DNA from: Trema orientale
Taxonomy: Eukaryota; Streptophyta; Magnoliopsida; Rosales; Cannabaceae
DNA length: 64,000 bases
NCBI GenBank assembly: GCA_002914845.1
Contig: JXTC01000061.1
Coordinates: 24,016-88,015, forward strand
Reading direction: 5' to 3'
This document shows positions 24,226-37,808 of this stretch, in pieces (within the stretch, counting starts at the first letter, position 1; each line of letters opens with the position of its first letter). The position numbers were made by a program, and so were the translations under genes. The notes beneath the pieces were generated by a model, which saw only the letters and a list, made by a program, of their open reading frames with translations, ran no database searches and was not told the DNA's origin.

Positions 24226-27200
24226 ACAATATTACATTACATTACTAACTATATATATATATAATCTCATAATATATGCTTTTATATATAACATATCTAT
24301 ATATTTAAATATATGGAAATACAAAGTAACTGTTTAAAACCAATTAAAACTCAAACTCAAACAAACGACTCTCATTTCGATCGATGGCATGGCATGCTAT
24401 ATATATTGAATCGGCCTGCGCAGGACGCAAACCCATATGTTTATACATTAAAAAGATGCTCTTTGTCGGTCTCTCTCTCTTCGCGCATGGGGCCCACTTC
24501 AACCAGCTCACTTCATACTAATTCGTTCTTATCCTCAACCCTCACAAAAGTACATACGTGACTCCCATTCAATTTCATTCCGGCCCTCTAATTTGATCTT
24601 AACTATATAGATTTATTTATATACATATTTATAATATGTGCATGACTTACTTGTGTACATCAAACCCTTGGCTCTACATTTAACAAGTTACTCTACTAAT
24701 TATAGTTAGGATACAATATGATGTTATAGTAATTATCAACCTCATAATTACTATGGTTGCCGCGTATATGACGTCCCATTGTGTGAAAGAGAAAATATAA
24801 GTTTTGATGATTATGTGCGTAGTAGTACTTATATTGAGATTAATAATTGGTATTGTTATTAATATTAATCCAGCTAAACATATGTGACAGTATTTTGGCT
24901 CTCTCACACAGTCTTCTTGTCATTTTTATTGATATATCGAGTTACTCTCATTAAGTTGACCACGTTTGGCTAGCTGACATCCATGATTATAACAACAAGC
25001 AATCCAGGAAGAAGACGACAGAAATGGGTTGATTCCCATCTATATATGTTGACTTAATTAATTGAATTATTAGGGTGTAAGAATAATAATAAGGAGCGGT
25101 ATCAACTGTCCTATATGGGGTATTTCATTAATTAGGAAGTCATGTGGGGCACATGTGATTAGAGAATATCGGACAACCCTAATATATATTAATTAATTTA
25201 GAAAATTTTCGTTCTCTCTTAATTAGAAGGAAATAAATTATTTATAGCTTAGATATGTAGTAATTTCCGAATCTATATCTTATTAGCGACGTGTTTATCC
25301 CAAAAAAAGAAAACGCTTAATAAGCCGACTGCCATCTTTGTATTATCTCAACTATGATTTATTCAGTTCAGCAAACTGTAAAACTTCATTTTTCTTTTTC
25401 TTTTTCTTTTTTTTTTTTTTTTGGCCAAAAGGTCCAAAACCAAGGAAGAGAGAGCTTTATAACGTACGGACTCTTCAACACATCATGTGACATTCGTCTT
25501 TCACCCATTGAATTGAACTAGCAGTATTTCATTTTATTTGTTTGAAAATTTACGGCTTGTTTGTTGTGTTATTTCAATACAGAAAAGACAAATAACAACA
25601 AGATATTATGTATGCTGGTACAACTATAAATATGTATGTATATCCGGAAACATAAATAAAAATAATATGTATATAAATGTATATATAAAGCTGACCCTGA
25701 AACATAATCTCATATATTCAAAGCCAGACCACAACGCCCGTAGTGTAATCACTTCCTATAGATTGAAATTCAAATTGTTGATTAAGACCTAAGTACTGCA
25801 CATGTATAGTTCACATGTCTCCCATGCAATACTCGCATTGACTGGTTAAGAGTAACTAGCTAGCTAGCTCTAATCTTCATAATTTGGATATTTCAGTAGA
25901 ATTGAAGTACTACTACGTAAGCATAATAAACCAACTATATATACATATATATGATTAATTTAAAATCATCAACATCCCAGTAATATCATCAATTATCTAA
26001 TTTGCACACTTAATCTTCTCGAAATGTGGTGTTCAAAACTTACTTAGAAAAACAAAATAAAATAAAACAAAAGATACTTCTTGCGCAAGATCCAACTGGC
26101 TAGCTAACCTCAGCTTGAGGTGTTGGGGGTGACAAATTGATTGAATCTTCGTAATTTAAGGAGAACTATTATAATTAGCTAATTAGATGAAAGCTTTAAT
26201 TTAATTTTCAAGTTTCACAAGCATTGATATCTAATTTGTCTCTTTTCAGAACAATTAGAAGACTGTTATCATGCACCAAAGTCATAACCAAATTAAGTTG
26301 ACTTCTTCACGGGATCTGAAAATTAAAATTGGCAAATACCGTGACGAATATTGCCTTAATTAAGAACAATCATATATAATAGTAACTTCTTTATAGGATG
26401 TCTAGAACGTTATTATGATTAAAATTTTGTGGTTTTATATTTATACAGTATCTAATTAGGTGGTGTAGACTTTTCATAGATGGATGGACCGTGCTTGTCT
26501 TTGACAATATAACTATGTATGTGCACTTCATTTAATATGACTTTATATATATATGTACTCATGAACTTTTACATTAAAAGTAGTTAGTCCGGTCCAGAAG
26601 TCTCAATATTGCTTTGGGGGTCTTCAAGAAAGACAGGCTCTAACCTTGAGGGAAGAAGTAGATGNACAGCCTTAATGCGAGTGACTTAATTAATTTTATA
26701 TTATCTCATGTAATATAATATATTTTACTAATGATCACCAAGTACTGTATTAATTAAACAAATCAAAACCCATCACCATCTCCCAATATAAACAATTATA
26801 TCTAACAAGCAAGGTCCATGAAGGGCTAATTAAAACATAAAATATTGAGCTGATGGACCAAAGAGAAATATATGGAAAAAGAAAATGTTAATTAATTCTA
26901 ATTAAACCCAAGCTCCCATGTGAAAGGCACCCATGCCTAGAATCTGCTGGCACACAGTTCTGCTTTCTTATTCACAAGCCCTATGTTTGCGGTTGAAGAG
27001 GCTTTTCTTTTGGATATCCTTTGTTCAATTCCTTGTTCTTTGGCCAAAGGGAAGACCAAGAGAGGCCCTCTCACATGTGGGGTTTAATTAATTTTAAAGC
27101 ATAGAGTTGAGAGAATAATTTTTTGGAAATTAAGCAAAGCGACAAATGAGGTACCCACGTGAATGATGGAAATTGTTTAATTTGGAATCTTTCTTATCGA

Positions 27201-28829
27201 TCTGTACATTTATGTGATCAATTGGCTAGCTTCGTTTTGCATCAAATTTCTCCTTTCACACTACTCTTATTACGCTAGTTACATGACTAGCCTTCGCTTG
27301 TACTTGGACTCTTTAAGATGTATTTTGTTTATATATTTTCTAAGTCCCCTACCAGGCTACCCTTATAATAAAATGTTCTCTATGTACTGTGCTTATGATA
27401 TGATATAATGGCCAAAAAAAGGTTCAATATTCAACCAATGGAATATCCATTATTTGGATATCCTTCAAAAGCTATATTAATTGATGGTTTAAATCACTTC
27501 ATCTTATACTTTATTACAGATCCTTGGATATGATTCCCTGAAGTACTATCTAAGGTAAAATATTCAGAATTAAATCATTATCAACTTTATGGGGATTTCT
27601 TCTGAACCACATATATGTATAATTATATTAGTAATTAATTAGTGGACACTAAAAAACTTTGTACAATAAGTCCATGGCTTTCATCCCTATATAGTTATTT
27701 CTAATGTTAATAAACTCCTAGAATTCAGTTCCTACATAATAAAAATTGGCAATTTCTGGTAATTAAAGTGGTTTCATATATATATAGACAAAGTGTAAAA
27801 TGCAAAGAGGAGTTCTAATTGCATGATTATATATTAGTATAAATTACGGTACTATAATATATTGAACTAAAAAAATTATGAAATTATTTAATTGCATTAA
27901 AGTATGTTTTTGTGTCTTGATTATTGATTTAATTTAAGTTGCTGTCTTCATCCGTGTACGGACGATCGAGCTAAACATTATATATCAAAACTGATAACTT
28001 TGAGGCAAAATACTTAATCAGTTTCTTACTTTAAATTTTCTTTAATTTATGATTGTCACAACTAAAAGTGCTTCTTTTAATGATTTTAATTCATTGAAAA
28101 TATAAAGCCACTTGACAATTTTTAACAGTTTACATGCAAACACTGAAGACATATATATGCAGTATACATATATATACATATTTATATTGACTACGTACGA
28201 TTAATTCTAATATATATTTGTTTGTCCATGAAGCAAAGTATAATTTTCTTCTGGTGTATCACGTATGTTTTGGATAGTACGTCTCTATATGGATGATTAA
28301 GCTCTCTGCAATGTTCTTGGAGTAAAGTAATTATATGTTGGACAGCATGAACAATAATTAATTTTAAGAGACAGATTTACTACACTAAATAATAATATCC
28401 ATATCATTCAGTTATATTCAATTGAGAATAATATGCATGTTTATACAAATTGTATTAATTTTCTAAGCATTAATTATTAACATATTGATGTTCCTTAAAT
28501 TAAAAAAATAAAGTAAAAAAGAAAAAAAATATATTTCCTGGAAGAGTTAGCGTATGCAGCTACATATACAATCATACAAATATTTTTTTTTCCTTTTTTG
28601 TTATGTCTCTCTTTTGGGTTTTATTAGTATATGTAAATTTCAAATATTCCTTTTGATTCAACAAAGAAAGGCTAATATGTTCACCTGAACGGATAAATGT
28701 CTCGTATTACGTTTTGCTCAATCGGCTCGATCAACTCTTCGTGCATTTCCAAACCTTGTTGTCCATTTATACACATTATACATACCATGCATATTGGATG
28801 CTTGACTAATCAAGCAATGATATAAATTA
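24226..28829. other. Intergenic spacer
   Basis: AT-rich DNA with short TA and poly-T tracts and one ambiguous base (26665). A perfect 10-base palindrome, CCTGCGCAGG, lies near 24415. Bases 27588-27621 recur exactly at 52284-52317, at the edge of the assembly gap. I see no gene. Confidence 0.5.
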
Positions 28830-29194
28830 GGGATAACTGCAAAAAAATACTCTGAAGTTTGGGTGTTCTACAATTTAAATACTGAAGTTTGGACTCTGCA
28901 AAATAATACTCTGAGATTAAGAATTTCTGAAAATTAATAAACTGAGTTGACATTTTGAATACTTATAACTGATAAAAGACAATAATGTTCTCAAAATTAA
29001 GATAAATAATAAAGATTAATCTAGTTTTAATGGAGGATATTATTATTTTTTTATTACTAAAATTGGTCAAAAAGTCTATCTATGGTATTAATTTTCAGAA
29101 ATTCTTAATCTCAGGGTATTATTTTGCAGAGTTCAAACTTCAGGAATTAAATTGAAGAACACTCAAACTTGAGGATATTTTTTGCATTTTATCC
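28830..29194. mobile_element. Mutator-type MITE with 9-bp target-site duplication
   Basis: A 365-bp element has long terminal inverted repeats of about 110 bases each. The left end begins GGGATAACTGCAAAAAAA; the reverse complement of the right end begins GGATAAAATGCAAAAAA. The inner parts share CTCTGCAAAATAATAC and GAGATTAAGAATTTCTG. It is flanked by a perfect 9-base direct repeat, TATAAATTA (28821-28829 and 29195-29203), as expected for Mutator-like transposition. There is no coding capacity. Confidence 0.85.
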
Positions 29195-29203
29195 TATAAA
29201 TTA

Positions 29204-30390
29204 TTTGAAAGAATAATGATATTGATTATTGACCAATTAGGTTCATTATTATATATATATATTTTTCATCTTTTTTGTTTATAAAATATTTTTTTCCATC
29301 TTTGTGGTAAGACAAAAATCTCCACTTTTTTCCGCGCTTTTTTTTAAATAATAAAAAATATATATAATTCTTATAGCTGTTATATTTTTTAGTTTTCTTT
29401 TTTCCCTCCAATTTATCAAAGCCAGTTGCCTGGAGTGGCCCAACAAAAAAAATAAGTCACGGGCTCACTTGTTCTATCAGCCGTTCAAAGCCCAATAAAG
29501 TTTCTCCAATTTGCTGGGATCTCTCATAGAGCCCGGGAACAACAGATGACACACACGTCCCACAAGGCCCATTGATTATTATGAACACCGATCAACTACA
29601 CCCTTCATTAATTTTGTTCACTTGAGTGCTATTTTCTCTAAACAAAATGCTAACTATTACAGCTATAAATTATAATCCTTGTTTATAAGTTCTGATATTA
29701 GTAGCTTCTATGGATTATGCTGAGTCAGTTCTCAATACAAATTAAAGACAGACTTATCCCTTTGGTGATTGAATTAGAACTTAGAAGCCCCCTGACTCTT
29801 TTAGTTGTTTCTATCTTTTTGGAAAAGTAACCCTTCTTTATTATTGTATTAGACGAAATGGGATTTATTAACTTTATAATATACTATGTGGCAGTGACAT
29901 CACACATCCCAACTTTGGATTAACATGACCGCATGGTTAGATTTAGATTATGAAAAAACTTTAAGCAAAAAAAAAAAAAAAAAAAAAGAAGAAGGATTAT
30001 GAAAAGACTTTAAGCACCAGTGCACCATTTTACTTTGCATGCCTAGAAAATAATTGTACGACAAATATTATTATCATGATTATCTTGCACTCGAAATGAT
30101 TGTCTTCTAGAATGAAATAATGAATTATAATTAAAATTTTTAAGGGCTCTTGTTGTCATTAGGAAGTCATGGTCAAGCCACCTCCATCAAGTTTGAGTGC
30201 CTCAGAAATGGCAATTCGCATACAATTGGCATTCGCATACAATTTTATTTGTCTTCTTATATAAATCCAAACTCGTCACTGGCGACTCACTTGTGTTGCC
30301 CCATGTAATGGTCGCGCACACGTCATCCCCTTGTCGTTTCTTGGATTGCCTTTTCGTTTGTATGTTGGCCGTTACCATTCTAATATAGCT
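29204..30390. other. Intergenic spacer with three scattered TGGGCY elements
   Basis: Contains GGCCCA at 29437-29442, AGCCCA near 29488 and GGCCCA near 29567 in a somewhat GC-richer stretch (29.41-29.58 kb). Site II elements like these are common in promoters, but I see no coding sequence on either side. A 14-base direct repeat, ATTCGCATACAATT, occurs twice around 30214-30243. An A-run lies near 29970-29987. Confidence 0.4.
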
Positions 30391-30391
30391 T

Positions 30392-30910
30392 AAAACGACA
30401 CCATGTATAAAAAACGACAAAAATTTCGAAAACGACATCATCGTGTAAAACGACAATATATACTCTCAAAAAGACATCCGATCAAAGAAATCATAATAAC
30501 GACGTTTCACAACAGACTTAGAGATTCAAAGATCGAAAAGTAATATAACTAAGAATGAACATAAACTTAGAAAAGGACGAGACAATTTCCTGAAAACAAC
30601 ACCAGTTCAAAAACCCACAATTTCCTCTCTAGAAAACGACATTCTTACAAACAACTATAAACTTACAGAACGACAAGATGTTGTAAAAGCAACCATAACT
30701 TTAAAACGACAACAACAGACAACGAAAATAATTCGAGCACGAAGATGACTATAAAACGACAAATAATCCTACAAATGGTAACGTATCCTCTAAAGAATAT
30801 TACATTACAAACGACATTGATCTCAACAAGGGCTAAGAAAACGATAATATGTTCACAACATTATATATTAACGATACTTTCTAGAAATTAACATCTCTAG
30901 AAAACGGCAA
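30392..30910 (+). repeat. Array of AAAACGACA motifs
   Basis: Perfect AAAACGACA occurs at 30392, 30411, 30429, 30447, 30633, 30703 and 30753. Close variants occur at 30468 (AAAAAGACA), 30667 (AGAACGACA), 30808 (CAAACGACA), about 30837 (AAAACGATA) and 30901 (AAAACGGCA). All lie on the + strand. The first four perfect copies are 18-19 bases apart and the rest are irregular. The sequence between motifs does not align, so this is neither a simple satellite nor CRISPR. Arrays of short same-strand motifs are typical of subterminal transposase-binding regions of DNA transposons, but no terminal repeat was identified. Confidence 0.6.
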
Positions 30911-33196
30911 CAGCTATAAAAATGACAGAAATTGTAACAAATTAACAATTTAACATGTTGAAACATAAACAAATATTGAAATGATGACTCACAAAACTAG
31001 AGGATTTTTTTCTGTGAAAAGATTAAAAACTGCTGTGAATTTTTTTTTTTTTCCAAAAATGATAGCAAGAAAAAGAAAGTTTTTAACTAAGAATAATGTA
31101 TTTCTAGTTTTTTAATAAGAACAATGTATTTCTATCCCAATAAAAAAACATTATAATTATTTTTCAATATTCAAAAAAAAAGGGAAAAGACATAAGGAAA
31201 ATGACGGAATGGAAAAATTATAATGATGCTACAACTGTATTTTATTTATCTATATATATATATATATATATATTGGAGGGAATTTACATTTGTGAAGTTA
31301 AAAAAACAAAATAGAACTTTTTTCTTTTTTCCCGACACTAAACAGAACAAAATCTCTCCTTTTTTTTTTCTTTTTTCCGTGATTGAAACAGAACAAAATC
31401 TTGAAAGTTGGCGTATATAACATAAACAAATAGGGGAAATCATTAATAAATCATTAACAGAGTGAGTTTGAGAAAATAATAGCATTTATCAATATATCAT
31501 GTAGTTTATTAATTACCAATAAGAAAAACAGAAAGTATATATTTTAACACCAACATAAATCAAACAAAGACAAAATTGGGACCATAAACGATAGAAGGGC
31601 AAAAAATATTATAACACCAAGGACGTCAAACAGTATGATGTGTCTTCTCATATAAAGAAAATGGGTTGTGACTTGTGTGATTTGAGCCCAAATCTTTGGC
31701 TAATGATTAGAAAAGGTTGAATTGTGTTGCAGACCTTTTCTATCAATAAGCTCTAGCTAATGATTACTAAAAAATAAATAAATAAATAAATACACAGACC
31801 GTAGCATTAGCAAAAAGGGAGCCTCTTTCTAGCACTACAAATTATGTCCCAAGGTTAACATATAAGTGAAGCCCCATTAACATTAAGGGTAAAATTGATT
31901 TACATTGGAAACTATATTGCCTAGGGAGTCAAATTTGATTACAATGATTGAAATTTTAAATGGGGACCTGAAAAAAACGAAAAAAAAAAAAAAAAAAAGA
32001 AGGAGAAGAAGAAGAAGAAGATTCCTGGGTTCTACAAAAACCGCGTCTTTAGTTAGGTGTCGTGTTAGATATGCCAAAACACCTCAATCTTCATTGATTG
32101 GTTCAAATATTTGGTACCAGTCTAATGTGTCATTAAGCACAAGCCTTTATTATATGGACAAAGCAAAGAGGTACACCTATCATCCCACTATAATAACCTC
32201 CCAAGACTATTATATTAACTTTAGAATATTTATCCATTTCGTTATAGACCAAGGTCGTTTTTCATTGGTATCACTTAGATAGTGAGGTTTCCCACACCAA
32301 CTAGTCTTCATTTTCATGATATGACATCATCAGATAGTGATATCCAACATGCCCAATCTCAGAATCCAAGCTTTTGTCCTCAAGGATATAATTTTCCATT
32401 CTCTTAGTGGAATATCTAATTTACCATAGCCCAGCCCTCTCGGCTTTACAGGCCCCAATATCACAAGTTTAAATTCTTCCAAAATTTAAAACTATGCACT
32501 TTTCAGTACAGATTTGGTGACCATTTGGACCTACACATTCTTATCATAGTCGAGTATAGGAAATGCATACTAGGCCCATCTTCTAATATATCACCCCACA
32601 TAATTTGTTTTTCCACCTTATAGAATCCATGATTATTATTTGTTCCAAGTCAATATACTCTTCACCAATCTAAATCAAACATTCTTTCGGGGTGCAAATT
32701 TGTTATGAAGGTCAAAGGGTCTATCTTTTACCACCATTTGGTCAATTAACTCGAACATTTGCCTTACTATATATCTGGTTAGAAGCTTCCACGGTAGCCA
32801 AAAATGAGCACTTAAACCAAAATAAGAATTTTGGCTGTTTTCATTAGTTGAAGACCTACTAACCCACTTGGTTAAATAACTTAATTAGGCTAAGTATGCA
32901 AGACAAGAAAAATTGTAGGGTCACTTCTCATATTACAAAAAGACTTATTCATTAAAATATATGTATATAGGATCAAAAAATGTAGAGAGCTTGACATGAA
33001 TGAGTACTTGGAATAAGAATATTATTATGGTTCCATGTGCTAATTTATCTCTAGGATAGCTTCGCATATTGCTATGTGGATTACAACTAGACCCTAGAGG
33101 ACAGACATAACTGTTGCTTTGAACAATTACTTGTTATGTATTCTGTCAGTTTCACATCTGTGCTTGGCGAAACTAAGCACGCATGTGAATGTATGT

Positions 33197-33244
<48 letters not shown>

Positions 33245-36200
33245 GCATATTGTACAAGGCTCCATTTTGTTCTTTTGGTTAGTCGTACTGATCAATGTCA
33301 GTTCACTACTAACATGTTCAGTGAAATCCAAAATTAGAACAATTTTTCTTAACCATGGGAATTTGATCATGTCCTAAGTGGCCAGCAGTGAATCAATATT
33401 GTTCTTTAGGTACTTGATTATTATTCTTTGAGAAAGTTTTGTTCATTACCATTAGAGCTTATGATTGTTGGAGTTGCTCCTTTTTCCTTGCTTTTACCAT
33501 GATTCTTGTTTTGTAGTACTAATAGTTTTCACAATTATGTGGCAGCCTAGGATTGATTTAATGCCTATGATAGGGGAAGAGGAAAATGGTTCAAAAGGCC
33601 TACTATGCACATATGTGTTAGACGTGTCTGTGCAATCATGGATTCATAGTCGTTCATAAGTGGATCCCAACGTTATCTACGGCGTAGAAAATTTTTGGTA
33701 CAATGACGAATATTTATGCTCATACTTAAGCAGGCTCTTCGCCTCAAGCATACCAATTATTTTCGAAAAAGTAAGTATTAGGCCCAATGTGTTTTAATCT
33801 TAAAAATAAATAAAAATCAAAGCAAGAATTTTAATGAAAAATCATGTCCACTTATCTATAACAGCTCATGACTCTTTCGTATTATTGCTTGTACAAATTG
33901 TAGATAGTTAGAGATTGACATGAAATGTGTTGAAGCAATCTATGGAGTGTCATTTTCAGTGTAATTAATTCAGCTTGGCAGAATGGTTGGCATACTTTAT
34001 GGCTGAGAGTGACCCTATTTATGTTAATTGATTTGTTGGCTGTCACAAGGACCTTAAACCACAGTTTTGCTTCATTGAACTTCCTCTTAATACCCAATGG
34101 TTGTGCTTCATGATTGAAAATTTTATGAGTTTTGGTAAAGCTCAACCAGTTGATAATTGATTTAGTTTAAAGTTGATCCTCTCCAGTTTTTGGACTTGTC
34201 TTTCAGCTATCCAACCTTATCACCTACTGCAACTTTCACAAAAAGGTGCTTCTATAAATAAAGTGGAAAAGTCCAGGTGCCTCTCACTTGCTTTCTATAA
34301 TATATATACATATATCTTGAAAAAAGCATTGCATATGAGCGGTTTATACAAATAAATATAAACTTATCATCTTAATTAAGCATTTATCTTGGTTATATTT
34401 ATGCTAAAGTTGCAACTTGTAGATACATTCTCTAATCTTTTTTTTTTATTTTTTTATTCCTTTGAATCATAGTACATTCCCAACAATGCTGCAAATAAAG
34501 TACTACATATTCGACTGAATATATACCTAATTCTTTGGTCAAAAATTATAATTCCTAGTCTAGAAGATTTATTTTTCCTTTCCTTGATTCCTATATCCGT
34601 CAACCTTTACATCATTTTGCATATAGAGGGAGCACTACAGAATCTCATTGAACTTCATCTCTTACAAGTAACTAACATTCTCAATCAGAACCAATGTAAC
34701 ACAGATGCCCACTTAAAAAAATTTATTGATCTTCTATTTTTGCCTTGTGCTTTAATACACATAATTGAGCTAATGTCCAAACTAGTGGACTTGATAGTTG
34801 ATAGTAACCCAACTCCACCTCTATGCAGATGAGTTTGTGCTCGAACTTTTAAATTCATGAATAGATGATGTGTATATGCATAAGTATATTGTGCCTTATA
34901 AGAAAGAAATATATGAAATAGACAACAAAACTGATTAGAGCTAAGACAGTCTTTATAAATGGGGAACAAGTTGGAAAGCTAAGTGCGCTCAAATAAAGAA
35001 ACATACAATCCTTCCTTTTCAATAAAAAGAACAATAAAGGCAGAAACAATTAATGGTGTGGTTATATTGGTCCATGATTGAGGCTGTACCTTTTTTTGGG
35101 TAGCTTTATTATTGATGAATTATTTGGATCGTTCATAAGTGTAGTCCAAAGGGCCAAAAACAAGATAATTGACATAGTTCATTTTGTTATAAAGTGGAAA
35201 AGTCGGTGTCACTTCATTTAATGAAATTTTTAACTTAACCCTGTTAATTGTTATTGCCAAGACATAATTGGGTGATTGCTAGGTTGTTGTTGGCTTCAGG
35301 TTTTCTCCCAAAAATAGAGTGTGTCCCCTATTGGAGATACTTGTGTCCCCTATTGGAATTACTTTCCCATATGTTTAGGACATTATGAAAAAGACTGACA
35401 GTAAGTAGCTGAGTGCAATTGCATTATGGGTTTCCTTTTTCAGTAGTAAGCTCAGAATGAGATAAGAAAAAAAAAAAAAAGATAGGAGTTTAGTCATATT
35501 AAAACAAGAAAAAAAAATGTATAGAAATAGAGAGAATTATTTTCTAAGTCCCAACACTTCTGGTGACTTGATTTCATTTTGTATCAGGGGATTTAAGTTC
35601 AAAACAAGCTTATTTTTTATTTATTTGGAAGTGACACTGCTAATCTCCTATGATAAATGAGTTCTCTTTAATGCCAATAAAGCTGTATTCCTGTTATCCT
35701 CATTTCAGAAATAAATAAATAAATAAATCCCACAAGGAAAAGTGACGGATGAAGATCTGGGTTATTAAATAATCTTTGGAAAGGGGGGGAAAAAAAAGAG
35801 TAGCTCAATAAACCATTGGTGACTTTGGGTTTGGAATATGAAATAAAAAGTTTTATAATAGGGGCCCTTCAGAAAATAGCCTCTTTTATTCCTCATAGCA
35901 CAGCATCTTGGAGGTTTTAGCCTTAAAGGCCTTAAAAGGACCACAGAATTATTGCTTATCTTCCTTTATTTATTTATTTTTTCTCGTGCTACGAAATTTC
36001 TCATTCTATAGCCAAAGAACTTACAGATTATAAATAAAAAGTAAGTGACTATATGGGAATCTATTAATCCACTAATTTACTTTAGTTAACTTCTATATTT
36101 TGCCGAAAATCACAACCTTAACTTACTGAGATGATAAAGAGAGCATATTATTATGAACTCAAAAATAATAATGAAATATGAGATAATGACTTTAGTGAAA

Positions 36201-36759
36201 AATAAATGTAAACAGAATAAATATATCAAATGTTCTGATAAACTAGTTGCCACCGGCCCACCAGCTATTTAAGCTTTTAATCATCAACGATTATGGCATG
36301 AGCTACCTAAGTGCTTTAGATCATCCATAAAGCTAGAATGTATTATTCTAAAATCTTGGATATTACATGTATAAAGAATAATTCGGTATGTAGAGAAAAT
36401 CTAACGTTGGTAAATATGAAAACGAGAATGGATTTGTAAGGACTTAGTGCACTCTTTCGAAGGCGTTAATATTTTGAGATGGAACCCGAAACCTTTTGAA
36501 CGAACCATATCCTATCAAGAGATTTAGCATAGCTAATGTTTTCTTCCTTAGTTTTCTTTGGCTTGTCAAAGTAATTAGTGATTACCTTGCTTCTTCCTTA
36601 AACTTCATTAGCTTCCAAAGATGGTGATACAATCCATGGTAACTAACTTGCTATTAGAACTATCTTATTTATCTACTCAATGCAATAATTTAGGATGGAG
36701 TGGGATAGAAAAACTAGAAAGAGGTTTAATAAGCCAAAATATAGCACTAATAAATCCCT
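30911..36759. other. Intergenic spacer with microsatellites
   Basis: AT-rich DNA holding a TA tract (about 31250-31273), a purine run (31979-32020), (AATA)n near 31770-31790 and 35709-35728, and a 16-base direct repeat TGTGTCCCCTATTGGA at about 35321 and 35343. A frame open for 87 codons on the minus strand (33882-34145) has no recognisable family and may be chance or a decayed fragment. No supportable gene. Confidence 0.45.
33199..33241 (+). repeat. (AG)n microsatellite
   Basis: Uninterrupted AG dinucleotides for about 43 bases in non-coding DNA. Confidence 0.95.
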
Positions 36760-37130
36760 TACTTTGTTGGGTTAACTCTAAAAAAAGAATTATGGTCTTC
36801 CTGCAATTTTAACCCATTTTTTTTACTTGTGCAAAATTATACCTACACATTAAAAATGTTTAAAAATTTGTACATTCTATTCACAAAATAATCAATTTTT
36901 TCCTTCATTAAAGGTTGAATCTAAATTAATTAGGCTAACATATTATTGTTGCAAAACACTTAATCCCTATTAAAAAAGCCCTAAAACAATAGATTAAATT
37001 AGTCAAAGTTAGCCTAGAAGATACATATATTTAGAAGTTCTTAATATTGAAGTATAATTTTGCGCAAGTCAAAAAATATTGTTAAAATTGCAAAAAAATT
37101 ATAATTTAAAGTTTTTTTTTTGTAATTATC
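36760..37130. mobile_element. Non-autonomous TIR element (MITE)
   Basis: Two inverted arms of about 42 bases face each other. The left arm (36803-36844) begins GCAATTTTAACCC and ends GCAAAATTATACCT. The reverse complement of the right arm (37050-37091) begins GCAATTTTAACAA and ends GCAAAATTATACT. The similarity extends outwards less clearly. There is no coding capacity; the outer limits are approximate and I found no convincing target-site duplication. Confidence 0.6.
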
Positions 37131-37598
37131 TCTATTTTAATTTACCATCTGTTCCAATTGCGTTTTAATTTCCAAAACGATTGAGTTAATAATGCTACAC
37201 ACTATACCTTGAGACGTTGACGGCTTTTATTTTTAAAGTAATGTCTTGAAATTTTTTTTTTTCAAGCGTTAACAACATTGCTAATCTATTGAAGTCTAAA
37301 TAGGAATCATGGTTCCACTTTATGCATCTATGCTTATACTCAGATGCACAGGTTTATGTTCTTTAGAATCTCTATGACAACATAGAGGGTAGCCTTGAAG
37401 CTTTGGAGAGAGTACTTAATAGCTTTGTGATAGGAGCTTTGGGCTTACAAAGTAATTTTCTTTTTGGTTCTGTCTATTAAACTATTTTCCCAGCTACATT
37501 AATAGGAGTATTTGTTTCTAATCTTCTTTCAGGCACCAAAATCTCAAGAGATTCCAACGTGGGGATTAGTAAGCACTAAGCATGAATGGCCTTGCACT

Positions 37599-37605
37599 AT
37601 AAATC
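37599..37605 (+). promoter_or_regulatory. TATA box of the MATE gene
   Basis: TATAAAT lies 204 bases upstream of the MATE start codon, in a setting that turns C-rich downstream as plant leaders often do. Transcription would begin near 37630-37640. No ATG occurs between there and 37809, so the annotated start would be the first in the mRNA. Confidence 0.55.
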
Positions 37606-37808
37606 CACCACCATCACCTCTCACTCTTCCTCAATTGGCCGTTACAAAAAGTCATCCCAATTTGCTTCTCTAATATTCTAACTAGTCACGAGACTCGTGC
37701 ACTCAAACACAATCAAACTCACCAAAGTAGGCCTCAAAATTCCTAACTTTCTCACTCTCAGAAGTCTAAATCCGAAAGAAACCCACCAAGCCATTTTGCT
37801 CATAAGTT

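Noticed and set aside
24016-24337. Small proteins on either strand of the 24.1-kb patch
   Set aside because: The two strands are equally open and neither translation shows a domain, signal or repeat. Reported as a composition anomaly instead.
30392-30910. CRISPR-like array
   Set aside because: The motif is only 9 bases, spacing is irregular after four copies, and this is a plant nuclear genome.
32262-32285. Copia-type primer-binding site (TTGGTATCA...)
   Set aside because: It matches the usual TGGTATCAGAGC only in its first half, and no LTR pair or coding domain lies nearby.
33882-34145. 87-codon minus-strand frame
   Set aside because: Plausible composition but no recognisable motif, no flanking exons and no promoter. 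It may be chance in AT-rich DNA.
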